From positions 1,890,501-1,954,500 of the forward strand of contig JAJNNQ010000023.1 of the NCBI GenBank assembly GCA_027886175.1: DNA of 64,000 nucleotides, in the 5' to 3' direction. Shown here in pieces: positions 40,101-57,175 of this stretch (within the stretch, counting starts at the first letter, position 1; each line of letters begins with the position of its first letter). A program made the translations under genes and the position numbers. This DNA is from Phylloscopus collybita. Lineage: Eukaryota; Chordata; Aves; Passeriformes; Phylloscopidae. The notes under the pieces are model-generated. The model had not been told where the DNA came from, searched no databases, and saw nothing but the letters and a program-made list of their open reading frames with translations.

Positions 40101-41968
40101 GCACTGAAGTTCACCCATGAGGAAATTCAATCAGAATTCCCCTGGAAGTGTCTGGCCAATTATTTGGGTTGCACCAAGAAGGCACCTTAGAAATTTGTTG
40201 GATGTGGGAGAAAATGTCGCCTGAAGCTTTCATTTAAGAAATGGATTATGTTTAGTTGCAGATTGGTTTAAAAAGTTTTTTGTAACTCACCACAGCACTG
40301 TCAGAATTTCACCCTTTTAATTTTTTATACTAAGCTAGCAGTGCAATGAAATGTTGCTGTTTATTCAGACTATGCTCTTATGGACAGAAAAAAAAAAAAA
40401 AAAGCCCCTTCAATTTAGGCATAAACTAAAAATAAAAGCTGAAAAATATTTATTCATTCTTTCAGCCGTGATCCAGGTTTAGTCTGGCGGATATTTTTCC
40501 TATCTATCGAGGTTTTTGCTAGAAAATACAGATACAGTGATTTATGGCTGTTATTCCTTTGAGTGTTTTTTTTTTTTTTCTTATGAAATAAAATATAAAG
40601 AAATACAGCACATATTTCTTTGAACAAGTTGCAAGAGCCACTATGACAAATTAATTCACTGCAATTAGTTGAGCAAAGTTTTGATCTCACAGAAGTATTT
40701 GGGGGATTTTCTGTTAGCACTGATGGAACTGATGCTTTGGCCGAGGTGTCTCACAAATCTGAGAGTTGTTTCAGTTCTATAAACAGAAGCTCTGAGCAGA
40801 GAAGCTCTAGATTTGAATGATACAAAAATATTAGGAATATTTTCTTTAAAAAGGATTTGTCTTCTGGTAATTTTTTTCTTTATAAAAATGTGAGAAACAC
40901 TTTTTTTTTTTCTTCATAAAAATGCTAGATATCAGCTCTACAGCACATACAAACCCAATTTTTTAGAAACTCAAGAAAATGGAGATGAAGTGGATAGAAA
41001 TACATTTTTACTTGCAGTTTATTGTCCTGACACCCATATGCTTCACAGAAATGTACCCTAAATATATCTGTGAATTTTATTCACTTAAATGGAAATGTAC
41101 CAAGTATCAGTAATTGTTTTAAAAATTTGTTCAGATCAAGATTGATACTAATCAATAAATCAGAATTACTAAAAACCTATATGAACATTTCCTTGAAGGG
41201 AATTATCTTGAGATATTTTTTCATTAAATACCGAAAACCCTTCCAAATTACAAGGTAAGAAAGAAGTAAGTAAGAAGTTTGGAATTTTGTAAATATTTAG
41301 GTTAAAAAAAATATATATAAATAAAATGGTTTAGTGGATCTTTCCAAGATACAGATGTAGAAATCTCATACAGATTTATTTGCTTTCTGTATGAATGTGA
41401 GGTGCAGAATGAAACCAGCCAGATTTCACAAATTGGAGATTCAATGCTCACAAGTCAGAGGCTAAAAAGCAGTGCCAGGAACAAATCAAAGCTGGGTTTA
41501 GAACAGCAAAAAAAAAAAAAAAAAAAAAAGTAGAAAATAAATGTGATTCATAATAGTATTTTTATCTGGTAGGAAAACAGAAAAACAAATGTAATTCAAT
41601 GCTGATCAATACTGGTACGAAAAGTGATTATGTAAATTGTTTTAAGCATAATTTACTCACTGTATGAATGGGGATTAACAGAATAAAACTGTAATAAATG
41701 ACCTCGTCAGAGAGAGTTCTAATATAAAACTCTACATCTTTGCAGCCATTACTAATTAGTAATAAAATTAAATTGTTCTGTTGGTAGGATTTTTGGTACA
41801 AACGTGCTGTTGAATGTTAAAATTAAAATTAAAATTAACATGCTAGGTGCTATGAATTCACTTTTATACTGTCCATTACTAATGGTTGAATTGGCTTACC
41901 TGTTTCACAAGAAACAATATCATGATAGAGCTGGCAGATGTTGGAGGTATCCTGGACCAGAGTCCCAT
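22149..41968 (-). CDS. GLP2R: GLP2R, glucagon-like peptide 2 receptor (class B GPCR)
   Basis: Thirteen coding exons on the minus strand keep frame throughout: 41900-41968, 36469-36562, 35454-35558, 33648-33769, 31421-31527, 30654-30810, 29825-29984, 28898-28958, 27700-27769, 27151-27239, 26359-26497, 42-nt exon 23756-23797 (identical alternative copy 25020-25061), and 22149-22469 with TAG at 22149-22151. This gives 511 codons. Residues 1-31 form a short signal region (MGLWSR...ILFLVKQ). The hormone-binding ectodomain has [24 protein letters not shown] and [14 protein letters not shown]1 is near 138-165; the TM2 region starts [22 protein letters not shown]3 has [23 protein letters not shown]5-6 has [16 protein letters not shown] and [15 protein letters not shown]7 has [14 protein letters not shown]. 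The tail ends EESEI, as in the human protein. The receptor couples GLP-2 to Gs in gut. The start is the first ATG after an in-frame TGA. It diverges from GSG1L2 and converges with GAS7. Confidence 0.95.
22500..22947 (+). repeat. Solo LTR of the TGATGCC family, inside the last GLP2R intron
   Basis: It starts TGATGCCTGAAG and ends CTCAAGGCACCA, an imperfect inverted terminal pair (TGATGCCTT/AAGGCATCA in the copy at 61103). AATAAA at 22888-22893 is followed by CTTTATTCTCTGAGCTCTGT. Internal parts align by eye with the 61103 copy. It lies 30 bp upstream of the GLP2R terminal exon, in the opposite direction. Confidence 0.8.
23594..23826. repeat. Direct duplication, copy A (contains GLP2R 42-nt exon)
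   Basis: This segment matches 24851-25089 in direct orientation, with a few substitutions and a 6-bp TCCCAG insertion in the other copy. It covers an LTR-derived part, the 42-nt exon 23756-23797, its acceptor and donor, and about 30 bp beyond the acceptor side. Confidence 0.9.
23756..23797 (-). other. GLP2R: GLP2R TM7 exon, downstream copy
   Basis: Forty-two nucleotides encode [14 protein letters not shown] (14 codons, phase 0 at both ends), flanked by TTACAG acceptor and GTAAGG donor. It is identical base for base to 25020-25061. It sits closer to the terminal exon. Confidence 0.9.
24748..24790 (+). repeat. CR1 LINE 3' terminus, short
   Basis: The sense CR1 end is readable as GGTCCCTTCCAACCCAAATA followed by ATTCTGTGATTTTGTG. 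It lies between the two copies of the duplicated GLP2R exon, about 60 bp before copy B. Confidence 0.75.
24851..25089. repeat. Direct duplication, copy B (contains GLP2R 42-nt exon)
   Basis: Partner of 23594-23826. Exon and splice sites are identical; the flank on the donor side differs by a handful of bases plus TCCCAG. The similarity starts abruptly at TGTAATGCTGCAATTC and stops in GAGGAAAGAG. Confidence 0.9.
25020..25061 (-). other. GLP2R: GLP2R TM7 exon, upstream copy
   Basis: An intact 42-nt exon copy with the same acceptor (TTACAG), donor (GTAAGG) and phase as 23756-23797. It lies nearer the preceding exon 26359-26497. Either copy alone restores a normal receptor; both together would add 14 residues within TM7. 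Confidence 0.85.
30279..30502. repeat. Three tandem copies of a 79-bp unit
   Basis: Units start at 30279, 30358 and 30437 and contain TATGTTCTTYCTAGTCATTT, AAAATAAACCACTTGCAGTC and AGGATTTCATCTTGA. Divergence between copies is low. It lies in the GLP2R intron between exons 30654-30810 and 29825-29984. Confidence 0.95.
31006..31330 (-). repeat. CR1 LINE 3' region, antisense
   Basis: It contains GGGTTGGGTTGGAAAGGATT, CCCCCTGCCATGGGCAAGGA, AAAGAATTTCTGCCTAATAT, GCCATTCCCCCTTGTCCTAG and CCCCTTCAGGAACTGGAAGG, the ordered antisense hallmarks of avian CR1. It lies in a GLP2R intron. Confidence 0.9.
32008..32100 (-). repeat. CR1 LINE 3' end fragment, antisense
   Basis: Reads ATCACAGAACATCCTGAGTT, GAAAGGGACCCACCAAGGAT and CGAGTCCAGTTG, a diverged CR1 terminus in a GLP2R intron. 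Confidence 0.7.
32946..33064. repeat. AT-rich dispersed repeat, copy 1
   Basis: About 118 bp closely match 40811-40930 in the same orientation: ATACAAAAATATTAGGAATA, AAAGGATTTGTC, TAATTTTTTTCTTTAT, GAAACACTTTTTTTT and AAAAATGCTAGA. Both copies lie in GLP2R introns. I do not recognise the family. Confidence 0.85.
37958..37979. repeat. Short perfect inverted repeat
   Basis: Nine-base arms TTATGGTCT / AGACCATAA are separated by AGAA, inside a small cluster of TCTTATGGTCTA repeats (37933-37980). No function is implied. It lies in GLP2R intron 1. Confidence 0.8.
38918..39091 (+). repeat. TGATGCC-family LTR, 3' part
   Basis: It shares CCTTGGGTGCAGCCCTGGCC, AGGCTCTTGTCCT, AATAAATATCTACTTTATTC and TGAGCTCTGTCCAGTCTCTG with 22740-22947, and ends AAGGCGTCA. 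The 5' half was not identified; 38540-38917 may be another LTR. Confidence 0.7.
39095..39200 (-). repeat. CR1 LINE fragment, antisense
   Basis: GAAAATCCTTTTCCTGTTAT, CCAACCTAAACCTCCCCTGA and GGCCATTCCCTTGGGACCTG correspond to the mid-3' antisense CR1 region. It abuts the LTR end at 39091. Confidence 0.65.
39537..39722 (-). repeat. CR1 LINE 3' end, antisense
   Basis: Contains ACACAATGGTTTGGGTTTTT, GGAAGGGACCTTAAAGA, CCCCTGCCATGGGCAAGGAG and CTGCCAGGGATGGGG. It lies in GLP2R intron 1. Confidence 0.85.
40811..40930. repeat. AT-rich dispersed repeat, copy 2
   Basis: Direct-orientation partner of 32946-33064, about 7.9 kb away, with roughly 10 substitutions or small indels judged by eye. Confidence 0.85.
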
Positions 41969-42019
41969 GCTGGAATACAGAGCAAAAGGTGTCACCAATG
42001 CCCACTCAGATAAATTTGT

Positions 42020-42075
42020 CCCCAGTATGCTGCTATTTCACTCTGTGGATTGATTTTATATATATATATATTTTA
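42020..42075 (-). promoter_or_regulatory. GLP2R: Candidate GLP2R core promoter (TATA-like)
   Basis: On the minus strand a (TA)n run at 42055-42072 ends in TATAAAA (42060-42054), about 90 bp before the GLP2R ATG at 41968. A start site near 42025-42030 would give a short leader of about 60 nt. A CCAAT box in + orientation (42277-42281) lies further upstream. This is inference from spacing only; the TA run could be plain microsatellite. Confidence 0.35.
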
Positions 42076-42621
42076 AAAAAAAAGAACAGAAGTAAAAATG
42101 TCTTCTTTTATGAATGCCACTGTTCCATGAATCCTCTTTCCAAGTGAGTGAGGGAGTCTCCTGAAGTGCTCAGCTTTGCTGGACTCCAACTCCGCTTTGA
42201 TTTTTTTCTGATTAAAGGCAGAGAGAGCTTGGTCTAAACTTCACAGCAACTCTGCTTACTGCAGCTTGTCCACTAGCCAATAAGAAACCAGAAAACTTTT
42301 AAAACACTAAAGGGCTGATGCTGTTCCTTGAAGCTGCACAGGAATTTTGCCAGTGATTTTTTTTTTTTTTTCCAGAATGCAATCCAGCTCCACGAAAACA
42401 CGTAAATGTGTATTTTATACACACCTCATGGAACCAATAAACAACACCTTAGAAGGCAGGAAAGCTTCGTGGAGGAAGCTTGATGACACTGGTTGTCTGT
42501 CAGAAAGCAGCTCAGGAAAAGTTTGTGCATTTTGATTTTTGGTTTTTATGCTTTTTTTGGTCGTATTTTGTCAGATGTGCACAGCCAGTCAGTGCAGGAT
42601 CAGGGAGAATCTAAATGTGAA

Positions 42622-42675
42622 ATAATACTAATACTAATACTAATACTAATACTAATAATAATAATAATAATAATA

Positions 42676-42731
<56 letters not shown>
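42622..42731. repeat. Palindromic (AATACT)n-(AAT)n-(ATT)n microsatellite
   Basis: Five AATACT hexamers run into AATAAT repeats, then switch through ATATGTT into about 25 ATT triplets. The AAT arm and the ATT arm are complementary, so a single strand can fold on itself. Confidence 0.95.
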
Positions 42732-42732
<1 letters not shown>

Positions 42733-43774
42733 AACAACCCAGAGCAGGCATTTATCCTCTTGTCCTTGAGTTTCGTGCTGGGACTCACCTGCTTCTCCAG
42801 CTCTGGCATCTGTGGGTAGAGAGTTGTCTTGAAAATCCAAATTATTTTCATTAGAAGATACATATGTGACTTTCAGTGTGTCCTGTGGAATTATTCTCCC
42901 CCAGGGCACATGTTGTTTTGACTTTACTGTTGTAAAATGAAGCAGTGAATTACCAACAGCCCAGCTCCTTTTGGTTCTTTGCATGACTTCCTTGCATCAC
43001 CAAACAGGCAGAAAAAAAAAATAAATATATATATATATATAACATGTCAAGGTGAGAGAGGTTTCCTAGATGAAGGAAAAAGAAATGCTATTTCACAGAG
43101 TGAGAAGATGCACGCATAAAACAAGGATAATTCAGCTTTTTCTCTGATGTTTCACCTCATTTGGGCAAAGCTTGTGTTGTGTGCTCACGGAGGCAGACTG
43201 GGCAGTGCCCAGGAAACCATCAGGAGCAAAGTCAGGTAAATTTAAGACTTTTATTTGTCACTGGTGGAACTCTGAACACAGGAAGTTGCATTTCTAGTGC
43301 TGCATGCTGTGAAATGCTGTAGCTCACCAACCAGTTTTAGCTCCTTAAAAGTTTGTTTTTTTAATGGTAAGAGTCACAACTGTATTCAATTTAAACAGTG
43401 CTCAGTGTTGCAGGAGCACTTGGAGCTGTGAGATTTTGTTTATTCCTAAGAAACTGGGAGATTCCATCAGCCTGCCTCCACCTGTGATCCAGGTAAAATA
43501 GGAAATCTTTTGTTTGTATGAATAAAACTTCAGTGCTTGCACACTGGGGCACTCCCAATGCTTTCTGTGTCCCGTGTGTGATTCCTGGGGCAGATTATCA
43601 TTTATTGCCACACCTCCTCACGTTTCTTTCACAACACATCGCTGCCAAGCAACACTGTCCTTTATTCTTAATCTCCCCCTGCCACATGATTTTCTGGTCA
43701 TGCCCAGATCTCCTCTCTCTGCCTTAAAACTCCTAAGCCAGCACAATTTCCTGAGAGGGATGAAGGATTGGGAT

Positions 43775-44519
43775 GGTGAGAGCAGGCAGGTGTTCCACTG
43801 GGCAGGCAAAGAAGCCTGAATTTGCAAAAAAAGGGAGTTTCTAGGATAATTTATTCCTAGAATTATTTTTTTAGGATCATTTTTTAGGTGAGAGCAGGCA
43901 GGTGTTCCACGAGGCAGACAAGAAGCGTGAACTTGCAAAAAAAGGGAGTTTCTAGGATAACTATCCCTAGAATTATTTTTTAGGATCATTTTTTTAGGAT
44001 CATTTTTTAGGTGAGAGTAGGCAGCTGTTCCACCAGGCAGACAAGAAGCGTGAACTTGCAGAAAAAGGGAGTTTCTAGGATAATTTATTCCTAGAATTAT
44101 TTTTTAGGATCATTTTTTTAGGATCATTTTAGGATCATTTTTTAGGTGAGAGCAGGCAGGTGTTCCACCAGGCAGACCAGAAGCATGAACTTGCAAAAAA
44201 AAAGGAGTTTCTAGGATAATTTATTCCTAGAATTATTTTATAGGATCATTTTTTAGGTGAGAGCAGGCAGGTGCTCCACCAGGCAGACAAGAAGCCTGAA
44301 TTTGCAAAAAAAAGGGAGTTTCTAGGATAATTTATTCCTAGAATTATTTTTTAGGATCGTTTTTTAGGATCATTTTAGGATCATTTTTTAGGTGAGAGCA
44401 GGCAGGTGTTCCACCAGGCAGACCAGAAGCGTGAACTTGCAAAAAAAGGGAGTTTCTAGGATAATTTATTCCTAGAATTATTTTTTAGGATCGATTTTTT
44501 AGGATCATTTTTAGGATCA
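43775..44519. repeat. Minisatellite, six copies of a 111-135 bp unit, next to the GSG1L2 start
   Basis: Units begin GGTGAGAGCAGGCAG at 43775, 43887, 44010, 44145, 44256 and 44391. Each has TGTTCCACCAGGCAGACAAG, GAACTTGCAAAAAAAGGGAG, TTTCTAGGATAATTTATTCC and TAGAATTATTTTTTAGGATC. Length differences come from extra TTTTTTAGGATCA sub-units. The last AGGATCATT is followed by TGACGGCGCCGCCCTT and the GSG1L2 ATG at 44542. Confidence 0.97.
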
Positions 44520-44523
44520 TTGA

Positions 44524-52677
<8,154 letters not shown>

Positions 52678-52738
52678 GGCTGCACCAGAGCTCACAGCAC
52701 GCTGGAAATCACACTGCTGGATCCAGACAGTGCTCAGC

Positions 52739-52744
52739 AATAAA
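52739..52744 (+). promoter_or_regulatory. GSG1L2: GSG1L2 polyadenylation signal AATAAA
   Basis: The hexamer lies 62 nt after the stop codon, giving a very short 3' UTR. Cleavage would be expected about 10-30 nt further on, at or just inside the solo LTR that begins at 52763. Confidence 0.55.
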
Positions 52745-52762
52745 ACACTATCAATGGCTAGC

Positions 52763-53546
52763 TGTCTTGGGTTATGGAACCAAAAATGTGTTCTGTTTTC
52801 AGCTGTTAAAAGCAGTTGAGGAGATGGTTTTTCTTTATCTCTTGTAACTCAAGGTGGGAGAGGTCAGACGCCTTCTGATAATGGGCCATTAACACCTTCT
52901 GATAATGGGCCATTAACACCTCTGATAATGGGCCATTAACACCTTCTGATAATGGGCCATTAACACATCCTCAGGCCATTCCCCGGCATTTCCATCATCC
53001 TATTGTGAGATGCATCACATCCCTCCTGGCAGTGTGGGGGCAGGCAGTTTTCTGTCTGGATAAAACTGAGACACAGGGACAGGAAAGCTGCTGGCTTCAC
53101 CTGATTTCCTGGGAGGAAGACTGGACCCCTTCTCACCCACTGGACCCTTCCCACCACCACTGGATCCCTTTTACCATCACTGGACCCGTTTTCTACAGGA
53201 TCATCTCTGCTCCACCAGAACCACCTCTGCCAGTCCAGGAGGACTCACTTTGGGACTGCTCCCAACCCCCTGACCAACAGGGTGTCAGGTTGTAGCTCTG
53301 ACTCTGTCAGGGTTCTCCAAAATTGCTGTTTGTTTGTTTGCTGGTTTGGTTGGGTGGTTTTGTTTTCTACTCCATTTGTATTGTTAATATTCCTAGTAAA
53401 GAACTGTTATTCCTATTCCCAAACTCTTTGCCTGAAAGCCCTTGATTGCAAATTTATAATTTGGCAGGGAGTGAGGGGTTTACATTCTCCGTTCTAAGAG
53501 AAACCCCAGTTTCCCTGGCAGAGACCTGTCTTTCCAAACCAAGACA
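52763..53546 (+). repeat. Solo LTR of the TGTCTTGG family, directly after GSG1L2
   Basis: It starts TGTCTTGGGTTATGG and ends TTTCCAAACCAAGACA, giving the inverted pair TGTCTTGG/CCAAGACA over 784 bp. The flanks CTAGC (52758-52762) and GTAGC (53547-53551) could be a 5-bp target duplication with one mismatch. The inverted 3' part recurs at 46256-46725. No retroviral coding sequence was found. Confidence 0.8.
52872..52966. repeat. Four tandem copies of a 24-bp unit inside the LTR
   Basis: The unit CTTCTGATAATGGGCCATTA plus ACAC repeats at 52872, 52896, 52920 and 52943 (the third lacks one T). It lies about 110 bp into the LTR, where a U3 enhancer would be. Confidence 0.95.
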
Positions 53547-55144
53547 GTAGCATTATCTATTTTTTTCTTAATAAAGAAGTTACATTTCCATGGATGCTTC
53601 CAGGAAGTCATGGTGCTGGAAAAGGGGATTCAGGTGTGTCAGTTCAGATAACAGTGACACAGGTTCCCCACAGCTCTAGACACAACTTCTAGTTTTCAAG
53701 CAGTGTCTAACAGTAATAGTGAGTTTGTTAGAATTTTGGAACATCACTGCACCCTGATTCTTTATTAAATAAAAAAAAAAATAAAATCCCACCCTGAAAC
53801 CAAACCCCCATGAAAAGCAGGGCAGCAAATAAGGTATGTGGTGCGTGGCTTGAATAATTTTTTTTGTTGTGAAAGGTACAGTCTGTCCAAGAAAATCTGT
53901 GGACCTCAGCTTACGGTTCAGGGGTTTCACCATGCACGTGGTGGATTTGCTGTGAAAGGAAGGCTGACAGGGGGAACAGGTTTTCAGTGTAAATACTTAC
54001 TTAAAATGAGAAAACAAAATGAAGATACATGTGTTCTGCTGGATATCTGGTAAACAAATTAACCTGATGAAATTCAAGATTTCTTATCCCTGTTAGTAAT
54101 CCATTCTTTCATATTCTGGCCCTTATTTTAACTTTTGACACCCAGTAAGTCCTGACACCACATTATCTGGAAGCAGAGGAAAAACACCAGCAGCATTTTT
54201 TTATTCTGATCCATTAGATCCAATCAATTTTGTTGAGTATGGCATCTCAGTAAATTTCAGACATCTGTGGCACAAGTACACAGACCTAAAGCAGTCCTGG
54301 TTACCACTGGAAGTTAATGAGAGAAATAGGCACCTCTGGGATGCAATCCCTGCTATCCTGAGCTCATCTTAATATTTCTTTTTCTTATCATAATATTGAT
54401 TGGTGCAGCATAGATCCACAGGTGAGACAGCGAAGCAGAGATCAACAAATGAAACAGAAAACTTCAGATTAAATAATAGATTTCCCCAGAGGGAAAAAAA
54501 AATACATTGTGTCTGACATAGCAGTGGAGAAACCTCATCTTCAAGATGAGGAAAAGCCACTGAATTAGAGAAAAGTGTGACCCATTTAAAAGGTCATCTA
54601 ATCCTTCTTTTATTCTAGGCAGGATAAACCAAAGCTACATTGCTTTTTTACAGATGTTTCATTAATCTCTTCTCTAAAGCTTCCCAAGACAGGCATTTGA
54701 AAATTTCTGTGGCAATTTATCCTTTGTGCTTAACTATTCTTAGCAGGAAGTGCTGTCCCTGTAAATCTCCTTGGCAGTAATTTTAGCACATTGTCCTGCT
54801 CCAGCAGAAATGGGGAACGGTTCAGTCCTACCCTCTCTGCAGTACATTTTAGGAATTTGAAAATCATTAAGATACAACTTTCCTCTACTTTCTAGATAAA
54901 AATTTTTATTTCTAGATAAAAACACATCTGTTTTTTAAAACCCTCTTGCTTGGACACAGGTGTTCTTTTACCTCTTTCCCTCTCACTGCCTTCTGCTGTG
55001 GCTCCTTGAGCTGCTCACTGTTTCGAGGTGAAATTGTGTGAAGAATTTCTGCTGATCTCTGGAACGTGCTAAATGGAGCAGAAGGATTATTCAGCTTATT
55101 TTAACGTGCAGTCCACTCCTTTTTACGACAAAGAAGGACAATGA
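53547..55144. other. Intergenic DNA between GSG1L2 and DHRS7C, no gene seen
   Basis: Unique AT-rich sequence. A minus-strand AATAAA near 53761-53766 could serve DHRS7C if its UTR is long. Nothing else was recognised. Confidence 0.45.
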
Positions 55145-55345
55145 CAGAAATCAGAGAAATCAGAGAAATCAGAGAAATCAGAGAAATCAGAGAAATCACA
55201 GAATGGTTTGGGTTGGAAGGCACCTTAAAGAGCATCTCTGTCATTCCAACCCCCTGCCATGGGCAGGGACACATTTCACTGTCCCAGGCTACTCCAAGCC
55301 CTGTCCATCCTGACCTTGGACACTTCCAGGGATGCAGGGACAGCC
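55145..55345 (-). repeat. CR1 LINE 3' end, antisense, with a 9-bp terminal array
   Basis: ATCACAGAATGGTTTGGGTT, GGAAGGCACCTTAAAGAGCA, CCCCCTGCCATGGGCAGGGA and CACTTCCAGGGATGCAGGGA identify CR1. Its 3' terminus carries about five copies of the 9-mer AGAGAAATC (55150-55196). Confidence 0.9.
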
Positions 55346-56011
55346 ACAACAACGTTGATTCATGTTTAGCTGGGATGTCCTGTGGTGCCTGATCCTTTTC
55401 TGATGAAATTGTGCTTATTCTGCATCCTGCTCTTAGGGAAATGTGGAGGGCTCGGCTGCTGCTGAGGTACAGAAACAGATAAAACTGAGATCACAGTGAA
55501 TGCCCAGTGGTTTGAAGGAGCAGAGCTCTGCTGAGGAACGAGAACATTTTGATCAAATGATGGCTTGACTTCCTGGTTAAGGCATAGTCACTCACACTAC
55601 AACAAAACCCCAGTGCCACAACAGAAAACTGATGGAATTCCAGCAGGTGCTGCAGGAGCTGACCCCTCCACCCCAGTGCTGAACACCTCCCTGAAGTTTT
55701 CTTGAAGCCAGAGCAATTCAGTGAGAGGTGCAGTGAGAGGTGCAGCAAGAGCTTTGTGTCCCTGCAGGATGACACACATTCCTTTGCCCTAAGAATTCCT
55801 TCCATGCTTGGTGATTCTGCTGATGAATGAGGTGCAAAAGTGAGCTGGAATTTAAATGAGCCATGGGACTTGTTTGGTTCCAATGGCACATTGTCATAAT
55901 CCCTAAAGCCAGAAGAGCAGGAGCTTTCCAGATGAATGTGTGTGTCAATGACAGTGGCATCATTCTCCCCACAGCAAGCAGCACAAGTCACTGACATTCA
56001 AAACAGAAACC
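55346..56011. other. Downstream flank of DHRS7C, no gene seen
   Basis: Unique sequence with small local duplications (GTGAGAGGTGCA at 55720-55742). It may contain DHRS7C 3' UTR on the minus strand, but no confident polyadenylation signal was seen. Confidence 0.4.
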
Positions 56012-56235
56012 TTTTTTTTTTTTTTTTGGTTTTTTTTTTTGGTTTTGTGTGTTTGTTTTTTTGTTTTTTGGTTTTTTTTTTGTTTGTTTGTGGTTTTTTT
56101 GTGGTTTTTTTTTTGGTTTTTTGTTTTTGTTTTTTTTTTTGTTTTGTTTTTGTTTTTGTTTTTTGTGGGTTTTTTTGGGTTTTTTTTTGGGTTTTTTTTT
56201 GGGTTTTTTTTTGGGTTTTTTTTTGGGTTTTTTTT
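56012..56235. repeat. G/T-rich tract with a 12-bp GGGTTTTTTTTT array
   Basis: The first part is irregular GTTT sequence. From 56167 GGG triplets occur at 56167, 56177, 56189, 56201, 56213 and 56225, i.e. a 10-12 bp period with T spacers. It lies 48 bp past the DHRS7C stop on the minus strand, where it reads CCC(A)n. Confidence 0.95.
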
Positions 56236-56283
56236 CCCCAGGTCAAAAGCAAGGGAAATAATTGAACCAAAAAAAAAAAAAAA

Positions 56284-57144
56284 TCAACTTTCCTCTTCTG
56301 TCTTCAGCTTTTCCCTAATCCCCGAGGCAACAATGGCAAAAAACAGCTCGGGGAAGAATGTTCTGATGTACACTGCTGCCCTGGGGATGGGATTGGCCAT
56401 AAGCACCTCCTGCTTCTTCCTGCTGACCGTGGCAAGGACTTCCTCTGCCACCTCCACGGGGTGCACACCGTAGGACACCTTCCTGAAAAAGACTGAATCA
56501 GAGAGGAGTGAGAGCTACAGACAGACAGGCAGACAGATACTCTGAGGGAATGGTGTTGAGAAGATGCACAACCAGTGAATCAGCCCAATCAGTTTAATTC
56601 CTGTGCACTTTCAATCCCTTCTCCACCCCGTTCTCCTCGTCAGTATGTGGCCAAGATCTTTTTATACCTGAGGTAAAACCTTTACAGTCCCTGAGAGAAG
56701 GGGCAACCTGAGTGCAGAGAAATTATCCCTTTGCACCTTCTGTGCTCTCCTCCCCCTCCACTCCTGATGCCCTGATACATTTATTTTCTCACATAACATG
56801 GCCTCATTCCACCTTCCTTCTCTTTTCACCAGGCCAATATTACCTCTCCGACACCTCTCTCCTTTTGCTCCTCGTGCCTGTTCATCCTTTCTGTCACTTC
56901 CATTATTTTTCCTTTCTTATTTTTTCCACCCTGGAAAAGCCTTCCTCCTGCTTTTTTTTTGCCTCATCTTCATCCACCCAAACTTACATTTCCAGATGGA
57001 TGCCTCCCAGTTGCCTGGTGCTGGCTGGCGGTGGTAGGAGCAGATGAAGGTTGGACTCACAGTGCTGACAGAAATATCAAATTCTTCCATTTCAGCCCTG
57101 AGACAATCAAAAAAGCCCACAGCAGCATGCTTGGAAGCAGCATC

Positions 57145-57175
<31 letters not shown>

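Noticed and set aside
52872..52966. Regular short repeats considered as a CRISPR-like array
   Set aside because: Units are directly adjacent with no spacers, in an animal genome and inside an LTR.
55936..56473. Phe/Gly-rich frames near the DHRS7C 3' end
   Set aside because: They are products of the G/T tract read through the antisense of a real exon.
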